Shown: in pieces, positions 5,468-13,161 of the stretch
Numbering within the stretch: the first letter of the stretch is position 1
Layout of the letters: the number at the start of each line of letters is the position of its first letter
NCBI GenBank assembly: GCA_030595845.1
Contig: JAUVCL010000032.1
Location: forward strand, 1 to 15,197
Length of the DNA stretch: 15,197 bases
Origin: Campylobacterota bacterium
Lineage (GTDB): Bacteria > Campylobacterota > Campylobacteria > Campylobacterales > Sulfurovaceae
Reading direction: 5' to 3'
Notes under the pieces: generated by a model
What the model was told of the DNA's origin: nothing
Database searches by the model: none
Seen by the model: only the letters and a program-made list of their open reading frames with translations
Translations under genes and position numbers: made by a program

Positions 5468-7586
5468 TACGCAAAATAACAATACACCAAGAGAGAGAAA
5501 ACCCAACCCACATAGACAAAATAATAATGCTCAAAATAGGTCAGAAGGACAAGGGGGCAACAACAATCGTCCCAATCCTAATGCCAATAGAAAACCAAAC
5601 CCTAACAGAAAACCTAACCCTAACAGAGACGTAAATGGAAATGTTCAGGATAAAGAATCACCAGACGGGAACAAAAAGCCTAACCCTAATAATAGAAACA
5701 ATAATCAAAACCGTCAGGGCGGTGGAAACAAAAACGAGAACAGAAGTAATCCTAAACAAGGGAATAAGCCAAACAACCAAAACCGTCAGGGTGGTGGGAA
5801 TAAAAACAGAGGCCGAAGAAAAAATGTTACCACTGTAAATGACACAATGAGAGCATCTATAGAAGAAAATGCACGTGTAAAAGACGCTACTATGAACCCA
5901 TGGAAGCAGATAGACATGGCCTCCAAAGGGAAGATCCGCTTTACGCCACTGGGTGGCCTTGGTGAGATCGGTGGGAATATGGCTGTCATGGAAACAGAAA
6001 CAACCGCTATTATCATCGATGTAGGGATGTCATTCCCTGATGAAACAATGCATGGAGTGGATATTTTAGTTCCTGATTTCTCTTACCTGCATACACTCAA
6101 AGAGACCAAAGATGTTTATGTCATCATCACACACGGGCATGAAGACCACATTGGTGCAATGCCTTACCTGTTTAAAGAGTTACAATTCCCTATTTATGCA
6201 ACGCCTTTGGCACTTGCTATGATAGAAAATAAATTTAATGAACATGGACTCTCACAGTACACGAATAAATTTAACTTTGTAACACTGAGAAAGCAGTATC
6301 AGATAGGTGACATGAAGATAGAGTGGATGCACAACACCCACTCTATCATTGATGCATGTTCACTTGCTATAGAAACACCTGCAGGAACCGTCATTCACAC
6401 CGCAGACTTCAAAATAGACCATACACCTGTAGATAACTATACTATGGACTTACACCGTTATGCCTACTATGGAGCCAAGGGGGTTCTTTGTCTTTTCTCA
6501 GACTCAACAAATTCACATAACCCTGGATTTACCAAAAGTGAAAAAGTTGTGGGTAAAACCTTTGATGTACTCTTTAACCTTGCAAAAGGAAGAGTGATCA
6601 TGTCAACCTTCTCTTCCAATGTACACCGTATCTTCCAAGCGATGGAACGTGCAGTCAAACACGGAAGAAAGATCTGTGTTATAGGACGTTCTATGGAGCG
6701 TAATATTGAGACAAATAGAGCTTTAGGCTTTGTAGACATTCCTGACAAAAACTTCATTGAAGTACATGAAGTACCAAAATATTCTGACAATGAAGTACTC
6801 ATCGTCACAACTGGTTCACAAGGTGAAACCATGGCTGCGTTGAACCGTATGGCAACAGATGAGCATAGACATATTAAACTAAAACCATCAGATACGGTTA
6901 TCATCTCTGCTTCAGCTATCCCAGGGAATGAAGCTTCTGTCTCAGGATTGATGAACAAACTTGTTAAAGCCGGTGTTACAGTACGATATAGAGAATTTGC
7001 AGATATTCACGTTTCAGGTCATGCCGCACAAGAAGAACAAAAACTAATCTTGAGACTGGTTCAGCCTAAGTTCTTCCTACCGGTTCACGGTGAATATAAC
7101 CATATTGCCAAACATGCTAAAACAGCTGTTGACTGTGGTGTAGATGAAAGAAATATCTTATTGATGTCTGATGGAGATCAAGTAGAGATCACAACCAAGT
7201 ATCTTAAAAAAGTAAAAACGGTTAAGAGTGGTAAAACATACATAGATAACCAAAACAATATGACCATTGAAAATGATGTTGTACTTGACAGACAAAAGCT
7301 TGCTGAAGACGGTATAGTGAATGTTGTTGCACAAATTTCACAAAGTAACCAAAAAGTAGTGGGGAAACCTGTCGTTACTTCTCATGGTCTTGTGCCAGAC
7401 AAAGATGATAAGAAATTTGCAAAAGAGATAGAGGTGTTACTTGAGTCTATGCTCCTTAACATGAAACCTGAAGCACTCAAGAATCATAAAGATATTGAAA
7501 ATGATATACGTGCAGTCGTGAGAAAGCATGTTGTTCGTACCAAAAAAAGATATCCGCTTATCATCCCTACTATCTTCATCATATAA
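5403..7586 (+). CDS. rnj: Ribonuclease J with long disordered N-terminal extension
   Basis: RNase J is a metallo-beta-lactamase/beta-CASP nuclease with 5'-3' exo- and endonuclease activity, central to mRNA decay and rRNA maturation where RNase E is absent. Residues 1-165 are low-complexity, rich in Asn, Arg, Gly and Pro (KPNPNR and NQNRQGGGNK repeats). The catalytic part starts near FTPLGGLGEIGGNMAV (180-195). The zinc motif THGHEDHIG is at 243-251 (H244, H246, D248, H249), followed by NTHS and TADFKID, and the beta-CASP block including VHGEYNH. It ends in VRKHVVRTKKRYPLIIPTIFII. AAGGA lies 8 bases before the chosen ATG, inside rsmA, giving a 65-nt overlap. H. pylori RNase J is known to have a comparable N-terminal extension, so this is a lineage trait rather than a misassigned start. 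Confidence 0.95.
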   Translation: MDNKPQNNENSQNQEPKTQNNNTQNNNTPRERKPNPHRQNNNAQNRSEGQGGNNNRPNPNANRKPNPNRKPNPNRDVNGNVQDKESPDGNKKPNPNNRNNNQNRQGGGNKNENRSNPKQGNKPNNQNRQGGGNKNRGRRKNVTTVNDTMRASIEENARVKDATMNPWKQIDMASKGKIRFTPLGGLGEIGGNMAVMETETTAIIIDVGMSFPDETMHGVDILVPDFSYLHTLKETKDVYVIITHGHEDHIGAMPYLFKELQFPIYATPLALAMIENKFNEHGLSQYTNKFNFVTLRKQYQIGDMKIEWMHNTHSIIDACSLAIETPAGTVIHTADFKIDHTPVDNYTMDLHRYAYYGAKGVLCLFSDSTNSHNPGFTKSEKVVGKTFDVLFNLAKGRVIMSTFSSNVHRIFQAMERAVKHGRKICVIGRSMERNIETNRALGFVDIPDKNFIEVHEVPKYSDNEVLIVTTGSQGETMAALNRMATDEHRHIKLKPSDTVIISASAIPGNEASVSGLMNKLVKAGVTVRYREFADIHVSGHAAQEEQKLILRLVQPKFFLPVHGEYNHIAKHAKTAVDCGVDERNILLMSDGDQVEITTKYLKKVKTVKSGKTYIDNQNNMTIENDVVLDRQKLAEDGIVNVVAQISQSNQKVVGKPVVTSHGLVPDKDDKKFAKEIEVLLESMLLNMKPEALKNHKDIENDIRAVVRKHVVRTKKRYPLIIPTIFII
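5706..5807 (+). repeat. Imperfect direct repeat in the rnj 5' region
   Basis: A 30-base unit beginning CAAAACCGTCAGGG occurs at 5706-5735 and again 72 bp later at 5778-5807, with three mismatches. Both copies encode NRQGGGNKN. Slightly upstream, AACCCTAACAG occurs twice within 5595-5625 (KPNPNR motifs). These repeats suggest that the disordered tail grows or shrinks by slippage or unequal exchange. Confidence 0.7.
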
Positions 7587-7615
7587 ATAATTTCTGCCTT
7601 TGGGCAGCAATTATT
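7586..7615 (+). terminator. Putative terminator after rnj
   Basis: AATAATTTCTGCC (7586-7598) pairs with GGCAGCAATTATT (7603-7615) around a TTTG loop, with one mismatch in 13 pairs. It begins at the last base of the rnj stop codon. The GC-rich core CTGCC/GGCAG followed by an A/T-rich lower stem and TTATTAT fits a Rho-independent terminator of AT-rich bacteria. Confidence 0.6.
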
Positions 7616-7670
7616 ATCATATAAACTAATTATAATTATAAGTTTAATCTATTTATAATAAAGAAAACGT

Positions 7671-7676
7671 TATAAT
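7671..7676 (+). promoter_or_regulatory. -10 box for the two membrane-protein genes
   Basis: TATAAT at 7671-7676 lies 31 bp before the ATG at 7708 and after the rnj terminator, giving a leader of about 25 nt that ends in the AAGGG ribosome binding site. A further TATAAT at 7631-7636 is a less well placed alternative. No -35 is evident. Confidence 0.45.
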
Positions 7677-7707
7677 TCCCTCTTTAATGTGTCAAAAAGG
7701 GATCACT

Positions 7708-8274
7708 ATGAAAAAAACTATCTTAGCACTCTTGGTGCTTTTGTTCTTACTTATACTTACATGCGTCTATCAAAAAACGGACGTGCTTTATGCAAAATAT
7801 AATGACCATCCTCAAAATACCTCGCCTACGATCATTCTTAAACCTCTTCATATGGTAAAAAAACTCGTTGAAGTAAAGATAGAAGAAAAAGTAACAAAAG
7901 TTGCAGAAATAGCACAAGAAGAAGTAAAAATCACAAAGACTGAAACAGAAGTTGTGCAAACACCTGTTATCAAACAAGAAACACCTGCTGCAACTCCACC
8001 TGTTCCTACTCCTGCTAAGCAAAAAGACATAGAAGAAATTGATGCTCTTATGCAAGCATTAAAAAACAGAGAAATTGCATTTAAAAACAGAGATGAATTT
8101 GAATTATATATACAAAGACTCATCAAGCAAGCACTGGACAATAGAACTATTGCGATAAGCCATATGAACAATGAAGAGTTACATCTGATTGAGCTACAAA
8201 AAGAACTCATAAAAGCCAGAGACACTGCCTATGATAAAATCGGTCAAACCAACAACCCAACATCAGGAGAATAA
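7708..8274 (+). CDS. Signal-anchored periplasmic protein of unknown function
   Basis: I do not recognise a family. The 188-residue product starts MKKTILALLVLLFLLILTCVYQK: a two-lysine N-terminus and a transmembrane helix over about residues 4-20. The LILTC sequence lacks the small residue before Cys required for a lipobox, so a membrane anchor is preferred to a lipoprotein. Residues 50-85 are charged and repetitive (VEVKIEEKVTKVAEIAQEEVKITKTETE). A Pro/Thr/Ala hinge follows at 86-104. The C-terminal 80 residues look helical (DIEEIDALMQALKNREIAFKNRDEFELYIQRLIKQAL), perhaps a coiled coil. An in-frame ATG at 7687 has no ribosome binding site; the ATG used has AAGGG 6-7 bases upstream. The next gene starts 2 bp after its stop, so the two are co-translated and probably act together. 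Confidence 0.7.
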   Translation: MKKTILALLVLLFLLILTCVYQKTDVLYAKYNDHPQNTSPTIILKPLHMVKKLVEVKIEEKVTKVAEIAQEEVKITKTETEVVQTPVIKQETPAATPPVPTPAKQKDIEEIDALMQALKNREIAFKNRDEFELYIQRLIKQALDNRTIAISHMNNEELHLIELQKELIKARDTAYDKIGQTNNPTSGE

Positions 8275-8276
8275 TT

Positions 8277-8858
8277 ATGCTAGAAATCGCTTCAGAAATC
8301 ATTATCTGTTTACTGCTCGCTACACTCATAGGATTTGCCCTTGGCTACCTTGTCGCTAAAAGTCAATCAGAAAAATCAAAACCGGATACAAACACTAAGA
8401 CTGAGACAAAGAATACTGCGGAAAAAGAAGTGCAGAAAGTAGAAGAACTAACTGCAGAAGCGCCTAGTAAAGAGGCTTTAGTTGTTGAAGAGACAACAAG
8501 CGTAGCAGAAGATGTAGAAATACCTACAGAAAATGCCATAGAAAATGCTTTAGAAGCGTTGGAAGCTTTGGAACATATTGAAGAAAAAGAAGCAGAAACG
8601 GCTAAAGAAGAATCAGCAGTGGGTCAGAAACCTGAACTCCTTTCCGAGCCACGTAAGGGTGAAAAAGACAATCTTACAGATATTAAGGGCATAGGACCAA
8701 AAGTAGAAGAAAAACTTAACGCTTCGGGCATATACCATTTTGAACAGATCGCAAATTGGTCAGAGGAAAATATGATATGGTTAGAAGCACATACACTCTT
8801 TGCATCACGAGCCAAAAAAGAGGCATGGGTCATAGGATCAAAAGCCTTACTCCCATAA
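8277..8858 (+). CDS. Membrane-anchored protein with C-terminal helix-hairpin-helix domain
   Basis: The 193-residue protein has a hydrophobic N-terminal helix (residues about 5-26, IASEIIICLLLATLIGFALGYLVA), a Glu/Lys/Ala-rich linker (30-128) with ENALEALEALEH heptad-like runs, and a compact C-terminal domain. In that domain, DNLTDIKGIGPKVEEKLNASGIYHFEQIANWSEENMIWLE (131-170) is a helix-hairpin-helix with the IKGIGPK hairpin. The same module, ending in FASRAKKEAWVIGSKAL, is found at the ends of some NuoE-like and ribosomal-type proteins and in COG3743-like proteins. HhH motifs often bind DNA non-specifically, but these stand-alone copies may mediate protein contacts. AGGAG precedes the ATG by 7 bases, 2 bp after the previous gene. 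The exact role is unknown. Confidence 0.75.
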   Translation: MLEIASEIIICLLLATLIGFALGYLVAKSQSEKSKPDTNTKTETKNTAEKEVQKVEELTAEAPSKEALVVEETTSVAEDVEIPTENAIENALEALEALEHIEEKEAETAKEESAVGQKPELLSEPRKGEKDNLTDIKGIGPKVEEKLNASGIYHFEQIANWSEENMIWLEAHTLFASRAKKEAWVIGSKALLP

Positions 8859-8871
8859 GACGCAAGCCAAA

Positions 8872-8894
8872 GAGATCACTATTTAAGTGATCTC
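8872..8894. terminator. Putative terminator after the HhH-protein gene
   Basis: GAGATCACT (8872-8880) and AGTGATCTC (8886-8894) form a perfect 9-bp stem with a 5-nt ATTTA loop, 13 bp after the stop codon. No T tract follows on the plus strand, so activity is inferred from the stem and its place between two transcription units. Confidence 0.45.
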
Positions 8895-8968
8895 AACACT
8901 TGAACTACCCCTTCTGTTACCCCAGTAATTCAATACCTAAACTTTTGATGGGGTAATAATTAACACTA

Positions 8969-8977
8969 TGCTATAAT
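8969..8977 (+). promoter_or_regulatory. Promoter of the kdsD-rluB-rarA operon
   Basis: TGC-TATAAT is a consensus extended -10 element 27 bp before the kdsD ATG, placing the transcript start about 20 nt upstream of the gene. It lies in an A/T-rich stretch without a clear -35. Confidence 0.55.
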
Positions 8978-9004
8978 CATACCATCCAAATCAAAAGTAG
9001 ACGC

Positions 9005-9973
9005 ATGAATCTTATCAAGACTGCACAAGAGACATTTCATATTGAAGCTGATGCACTGAACAAAGCAGCTGAGCGATTGGATCAAAATTTCCTTGATGCC
9101 ATTGAGCTCATACTGAACACAAAAGGGAAACTGATCATTACCGGTGTAGGAAAATCTGGTCTGGTAGGGGCAAAGATGGCTGCTACTTTTGCAAGTACCG
9201 GTACCTCCTCTTTCTTTTTACATCCCACAGAGGCCCTGCATGGAGATTTGGGGATGATAGGGAAAGAAGACCTCTTGCTTGCCATCAGCAGTAGTGGAGA
9301 GAGTGAAGAACTGACTAAAATTCTTCCACACATCAAACGTTTTGACATACCTCTTATAGGACTTACTGGAAATCCTCGCTCTTCTCTGGGCTCTTACGCA
9401 GATGTCTTTCTTGACATCTCCGTTGAAAAGGAAGCCTGTCCTTTGGGTATTGCGCCTACGACTTCAACCACGCTGACTATGGCACTGGGTGATGCTTTGG
9501 CTGTGGCACTTATGGAACATAGAGGATTTAAACAAGAAGATTTTGCCTCTTTTCACCCTGGTGGGGCACTGGGTAAAAAGCTTTTTGTGAAGATTAAAGA
9601 CCTGATGAGAACAGACAATCTCCCTGTGATCAAAGACACAACAACACTCAATGAAGCTATCCTAGCCATGAGCGAAGGTAAATTAGGTACTGTGCTCATC
9701 GTAGATGCAAATGATACATTTAACGCTATTTTGAGTGATGGTGACCTGAGACGGGCACTCATGCAAGAAGGATTTAGCTTAGAACATCTTGCTATCGATT
9801 ATGCAAGTAAAAACCCAAAAAGCTATACCAATACCGAGTTATTGGCAAGTGAAGCACTCGAGATCATAGAAGAGGGAAGAATACAACTCCTCCCGATCAC
9901 AACTGATGAAGGAAAGATCATTGGTGTCTTGCACATACATGATCTGATCAATGCCGGTATTAAAAGTAAATAA
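9005..9973 (+). CDS. kdsD: Arabinose-5-phosphate isomerase (KpsF/GutQ family)
   Basis: The enzyme interconverts ribulose-5-phosphate and arabinose-5-phosphate, the first step towards Kdo for LPS. The 322 residues comprise an N-terminal SIS sugar-isomerase domain (about 35-170) and two CBS domains (about 200-255 and 265-318). ITGVGKSGLVG (45-55), HPTEALHGDLGM (73-84) and FHPGGALGKK (183-192) are family hallmarks. The four residues important in E. coli KdsD (K59, E111, E152, H193) align at constant offset as K50, E102, E143 and H184, which supports an active enzyme. The ribosome binding site is weak. It is the first gene of an operon with a pseudouridine synthase (11 bp gap) and rarA. KpsF and GutQ paralogues are alike; with no capsule or glucitol genes nearby, the LPS role is preferred. 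Confidence 0.93.
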   Translation: MNLIKTAQETFHIEADALNKAAERLDQNFLDAIELILNTKGKLIITGVGKSGLVGAKMAATFASTGTSSFFLHPTEALHGDLGMIGKEDLLLAISSSGESEELTKILPHIKRFDIPLIGLTGNPRSSLGSYADVFLDISVEKEACPLGIAPTTSTTLTMALGDALAVALMEHRGFKQEDFASFHPGGALGKKLFVKIKDLMRTDNLPVIKDTTTLNEAILAMSEGKLGTVLIVDANDTFNAILSDGDLRRALMQEGFSLEHLAIDYASKNPKSYTNTELLASEALEIIEEGRIQLLPITTDEGKIIGVLHIHDLINAGIKSK

Positions 9974-9984
9974 GGTAAAAAAGC

Positions 9985-10878
9985 ATGAGACTTAACAAAT
10001 ATATATCACATAACACAAAATACTCCCGAAGAGAAGCAGATAAACTGATAGAAGAGGGAGAGGTCACACTCAATAAAAAAGTATTGAAAGATTTTGGCTA
10101 TGAAGTTGAAGAAGATGACCATATCTCTGTCAAAGGTAAACATGTCAAAGTAAGCACTGAGCTTACCATCATTGTCTACAACAAACCCAAAGGGGTACTT
10201 GTCACTAAAAAAGATGACAGAGGACGTGCAACCATTTATCATAAGCTTCCGGGGAAATACAGACACTTTGTACCCGTAGGTAGACTGGACTATGCATCAG
10301 AAGGACTTTTGCTTTTAACGGACTCACCAGAGGTTGCAACAGCGCTTATGGAAAGTGGTCTAGACCGTACCTATAATCTAAAAATCGATAAAGCTCTCAG
10401 TGAAGAGATGATGACTGCGATGAAAAAGGGTCTTGTTCTTGACGATGCACGTGCAGGAGCACATGAAAAATCTAAGATCTACAGTATGGAGTTTGCACCC
10501 TTTGCTCATTTTGAAGTCAGATCCGAAGCTAAGAATTTTACAAAACTTCGCGTTACCATTACCGAAGGTAAAAACCGGGAACTCAGACGTTTTTTTGCTC
10601 ACTTTGAAGCCAAAATACTTGACTTAAAACGTGTCGCTTTTGGAGGCATAGAGCTCAATAACCTTCCTCAAAACAAAACACGCTACTTTACCCGAAGAGA
10701 ATATGATGATGTACATAAATTTATGAAACGCAGACGTGCAAATGCTGAAGCTGCTACCAAAAATGAAGCCAATGCTCGAAAACAAGAGTGGCAAAACAAA
10801 ATGGCAAAAGAAAAAGAAGCGCTTGAAGCATTACGAGAGAAGAAAAAATCCTCTAAAAAGTTTTCTAAAAAAGACTAG
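9985..10878 (+). CDS. rluB: RsuA/RluB/RluF-family pseudouridine synthase
   Basis: This 297-residue enzyme modifies uridine in rRNA. An S4 RNA-binding domain occupies about residues 1-48 (MRLNKYISHNTKYSRREADKLI is typical). The catalytic domain follows from YNKPKGVLVT (65-74), with GRLDYASEGLLLLTD (99-113) carrying the catalytic D102 and EGKNRELRRFFAHF near the end. The C-terminal 60 residues form a highly charged Lys/Glu/Ala tail ending KKKSSKKFSKKD, likely a disordered RNA-contacting extension. It differs from the RluA-type enzyme at 105, which lacks the RsuA-type motifs. RluB (23S U2605) is the likeliest assignment because bacteria outside the gamma group usually keep this member; RsuA or RluF cannot be excluded. 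AAGG lies 9-10 bases before the ATG. Confidence 0.88.
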   Translation: MRLNKYISHNTKYSRREADKLIEEGEVTLNKKVLKDFGYEVEEDDHISVKGKHVKVSTELTIIVYNKPKGVLVTKKDDRGRATIYHKLPGKYRHFVPVGRLDYASEGLLLLTDSPEVATALMESGLDRTYNLKIDKALSEEMMTAMKKGLVLDDARAGAHEKSKIYSMEFAPFAHFEVRSEAKNFTKLRVTITEGKNRELRRFFAHFEAKILDLKRVAFGGIELNNLPQNKTRYFTRREYDDVHKFMKRRRANAEAATKNEANARKQEWQNKMAKEKEALEALREKKKSSKKFSKKD

Positions 10879-10881
10879 CCC

Positions 10882-12069
10882 ATGGGAAGCTTTGCACTTA
10901 AATATCGTCCTAAAATACTTGATGATATCGTAGGGCAATCTCATCTGATTGATGCCCATGCATCCTTACGTAAACTCATAGAGGCAGATGCCCTGCCCCA
11001 CTCTTTTTTTTCAGGTCCTCCAGGATGCGGAAAAACCACTTTAGCAAGAATCATCGCTTCACTCTTACAAAAACCCTTTTATGAGATGAATGCAACCACA
11101 CTAAAGATCGAAGATCTACGTAAAATATTTAAAGAGTATACCAATGCGTTAGAAAAGCCTCTCATCTTTATAGATGAAGTGCATAGACTGAGTAAAAACC
11201 AACAAGAGGTACTCTTGCCTTTTATGGAAAGTAATGCCGCACTCATCATAGGTGCTTCCACTGAAAACCCCTACTATTCACTTACTGCTGCGATGCGCTC
11301 ACGCTCACATCTTTTCGAACTTCAAGCCATCAGTCAAGACGATATGTCTGCGTATCTCAAACATATCATAAAAATAGAAAATATCTCTGTAGAGCCTGAG
11401 GCACAAGAATATCTTGTTTTCTCAAGTGGCGGGGATGTACGTGCCATGCTAAACTTGCTTGAGAGTGCCAATGCAGTGGAAAATCCCATAACACTAAAGA
11501 TACTTAAACAGATACGCCCACATGCGATGCAGGCAGGCAGCAGTGAAAGTGAAAGCCACTATGAATTAACCTCTGCCATGATCAAAAGTATTCGCGGTTC
11601 TGATATTGATGCTTCCATTTACTATCTTGCCAGACTGATAGACGGAGGAGAGCCTGCAGAGTTCATCGCCAGACGTTTGGCGATTTTGGCCAGTGAAGAC
11701 ATAGGCAATGCCAACCCCCCTGCTCTTAACCTTGCCTCTTCCACCCTGAACATCGTTAAACATATAGGATATCCAGAAGCGCGTATCTCCCTTTCTCAGC
11801 TCGTGATATACCTTGCCTCCTCTCCCAAGTCAAATAGTGCTTATTTGGCCATTAACAATGCTTTAAATGCCATAAAAGAGGGTCAGGTATACCCTATCCC
11901 CACTCATATTAAAACCCATGCCAAAACTTATGTTTACCCACATGATTTTGGAGGCTGGGTAAAACAAGCCTATCTAGCCACTCCTTTACATTTCTATCAG
12001 ACACAGCAGATAGGCTTTGAAAAGACCCTATGGCAATGGCATGAGAAAATACAATCTGTCAAAACCTAA
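10882..12069 (+). CDS. rarA: Replication-associated recombination protein A (RarA/MgsA AAA+ ATPase)
   Basis: RarA is a tetrameric AAA+ ATPase related to clamp-loader subunits. It works at stalled replication forks and single-strand gaps. The 395 residues show FALKYRPKILDDIVGQSHLI (4-23), Walker A GPPGCGKTT (45-53), Walker B IFIDEVHR (95-102), sensor-1 ASTENPYYSL (125-134) and the arginine-finger region MRSRSHLFEL (138-147). The C-terminal tetramerisation domain includes ARRLAILASEDIGNANPPAL and the PIPTHIKTHAKTYVYPHDFGGWVKQ stretch, as in the MgsA family. Length is slightly below that of E. coli RarA (447). Only 3 bp separate it from the preceding stop and no Shine-Dalgarno sequence is visible, so its translation probably depends on coupling to the pseudouridine synthase. 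Confidence 0.95.
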   Translation: MGSFALKYRPKILDDIVGQSHLIDAHASLRKLIEADALPHSFFSGPPGCGKTTLARIIASLLQKPFYEMNATTLKIEDLRKIFKEYTNALEKPLIFIDEVHRLSKNQQEVLLPFMESNAALIIGASTENPYYSLTAAMRSRSHLFELQAISQDDMSAYLKHIIKIENISVEPEAQEYLVFSSGGDVRAMLNLLESANAVENPITLKILKQIRPHAMQAGSSESESHYELTSAMIKSIRGSDIDASIYYLARLIDGGEPAEFIARRLAILASEDIGNANPPALNLASSTLNIVKHIGYPEARISLSQLVIYLASSPKSNSAYLAINNALNAIKEGQVYPIPTHIKTHAKTYVYPHDFGGWVKQAYLATPLHFYQTQQIGFEKTLWQWHEKIQSVKT

Positions 12070-12098
12070 AATATTTTTACAACAAAGACACGTTTTCG

Positions 12099-12118
12099 AC
12101 ACAGTTCTGTGTTATAAT
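12099..12118 (+). promoter_or_regulatory. Promoter of the lipoprotein pair with overlapping operator-like palindrome
   Basis: TATAAT at 12113-12118 lies 34 bp before the first lipoprotein ATG. Directly abutting it upstream is ACACAG-TT-CTGTGT (12099-12112), two perfect 6-bp arms. A dimer bound there would block or adjust polymerase at the -10 region. The regulator is unknown; no candidate is in the window. Confidence 0.45.
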
Positions 12119-12151
12119 CACCGCTCTTAAATATCAGCTAAAAGGTAAAAT

Positions 12152-12427
12152 ATGAAACATCATAGTATTAAGATCCTCTCTATTTCCACCGTTATCGCAG
12201 TACTTCTCTCCGGCTGTACCGGAAATGAAGCAGTACCTTCAAATGCAACACAAACAGGTGCATTGACGGGTGCTTTAGTTGGATCTGTTATCGGCTACAA
12301 CTCTGGTAGTCATAGCGGTACCAATGCTGTGGTAGGAGGACTGATAGGTTCCGCCGTTGGTGCAGGTATAGGAAATGCAGTAGATAGCAACAACCCTCCT
12401 CCCCAACAAACAGGCGGATGGCAATAA
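12152..12427 (+). CDS. Glycine-zipper lipoprotein (short)
   Basis: The 91-residue product has a signal peptide ending in the lipobox LLSGC, so Cys22 would be lipidated after cleavage. The mature part is almost wholly a glycine-zipper segment (36-78), GALTGALVGSVIGYNSGS...NAVVGGLIGSAVGAGIGNAVD: two GxxxGxxxG helices split by a polar turn. A short Pro/Gln tail follows. Such segments pack in or against the outer membrane in SlyB/YmgG/Rick-17kDa-like proteins. The same two-helix module begins the next gene, so this one looks like a version of it without the OmpA domain. AAGG precedes the ATG by 7 bases; the gap to the next gene is 24 bp. Confidence 0.8.
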   Translation: MKHHSIKILSISTVIAVLLSGCTGNEAVPSNATQTGALTGALVGSVIGYNSGSHSGTNAVVGGLIGSAVGAGIGNAVDSNNPPPQQTGGWQ

Positions 12428-12451
12428 ATAAACACTTAAAAGGAAAAATAA

Positions 12452-13156
12452 ATGCATATCAAAAAAACCATACTCGCAGCAACACTGGCTACATTAATGC
12501 TGGGGGGATGTTATAATCAACCAGGTCTTGTAGAAGATGAAAGTTATAACCGTACCAAAACAGGTGCGGCAACAGGTGCCCTTGCAGGTGCTGCACTAGG
12601 ATACAATACAGGTAGTCGCGATGCAAAAAGTGCGATAATCGGAGGCCTTCTTGGTGCTGCACTTGGAGGCGGTATCGGGTACAGTATGGATGACCAGGCC
12701 AATGAGATGGCACGTGCACTTGGTACAGGTGTCAATAATGACCCTCTTGCTGCTCTTGACCCTAATCAAACACTCATAGTGTCTAAAACAAGTACCTATG
12801 TAAAAATCATGTTTAGAGATCCAATGATGTTTGCAAGTGCTTCTGCAACACTGCAGTCAAGCGCTAAATCAAAAGTAAAAACTGTAGGAAAACTGTTAGC
12901 TAATTACCCACAAACCGTTGTAGGTGTCGCAGGGTTTACAGATAATCAAGGGGGGTATGATTACAATCAGAAATTATCACAACGAAGAGCTGCAACCGTC
13001 GCCAATTTACTCTCTGTCAATGGATACCCAAAAACAAAGGGCTGTTCTTATGATAAAGCAATTGCACCAGACAACTCAGCGAGTAACCGTGCACTTAATA
13101 GACGTGTAGAAGTCTATCTCTATAGCAACAACAATATGTCTGACCCTTGCCGTTAA
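12452..13156 (+). CDS. OmpA-family lipoprotein with glycine zipper (YiaD-like)
   Basis: This 234-residue outer-membrane lipoprotein is predicted to tie the membrane to peptidoglycan. The lipobox LGGC puts the lipidated cysteine at residue 20. A glycine-zipper pair spans about 36-80 (KTGAATGALAGAALGYNTGS...AIIGGLLGAALGGGIGYSMD). The C-terminal OmpA-like domain (about 105-226) contains GFTDNQGGYDYNQKLSQRRAATVANLL (161-187). D164 and R179 keep the 15-residue spacing of the diaminopimelate-binding Asp and Arg of OmpA. NRALNRRVEVYL (212-223) closes the domain. AAAAGGA lies 9 bases upstream. An insert with two Cys (C198 and the penultimate residue C233) could form a disulphide. The architecture (zipper plus OmpA) is that of YiaD/Pal-like proteins; no tol genes are adjacent. 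Confidence 0.9.
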   Translation: MHIKKTILAATLATLMLGGCYNQPGLVEDESYNRTKTGAATGALAGAALGYNTGSRDAKSAIIGGLLGAALGGGIGYSMDDQANEMARALGTGVNNDPLAALDPNQTLIVSKTSTYVKIMFRDPMMFASASATLQSSAKSKVKTVGKLLANYPQTVVGVAGFTDNQGGYDYNQKLSQRRAATVANLLSVNGYPKTKGCSYDKAIAPDNSASNRALNRRVEVYLYSNNNMSDPCR

Positions 13157-13161
13157 CTCTT

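Noticed and set aside
6467..6958. 163-codon open frame on the minus strand within rnj
   Set aside because: Antisense to the RNase J beta-CASP region, with no family motif; the same applies to other long open frames opposite kdsD, rluB, rarA and the lipoproteins.
7687..7707. ATG at 7687 as start of the membrane-anchored protein
   Set aside because: It would place seven polar residues before a canonical MKK signal start that has its own AAGGG; the TATAAT at 7671 also leaves it almost no leader.
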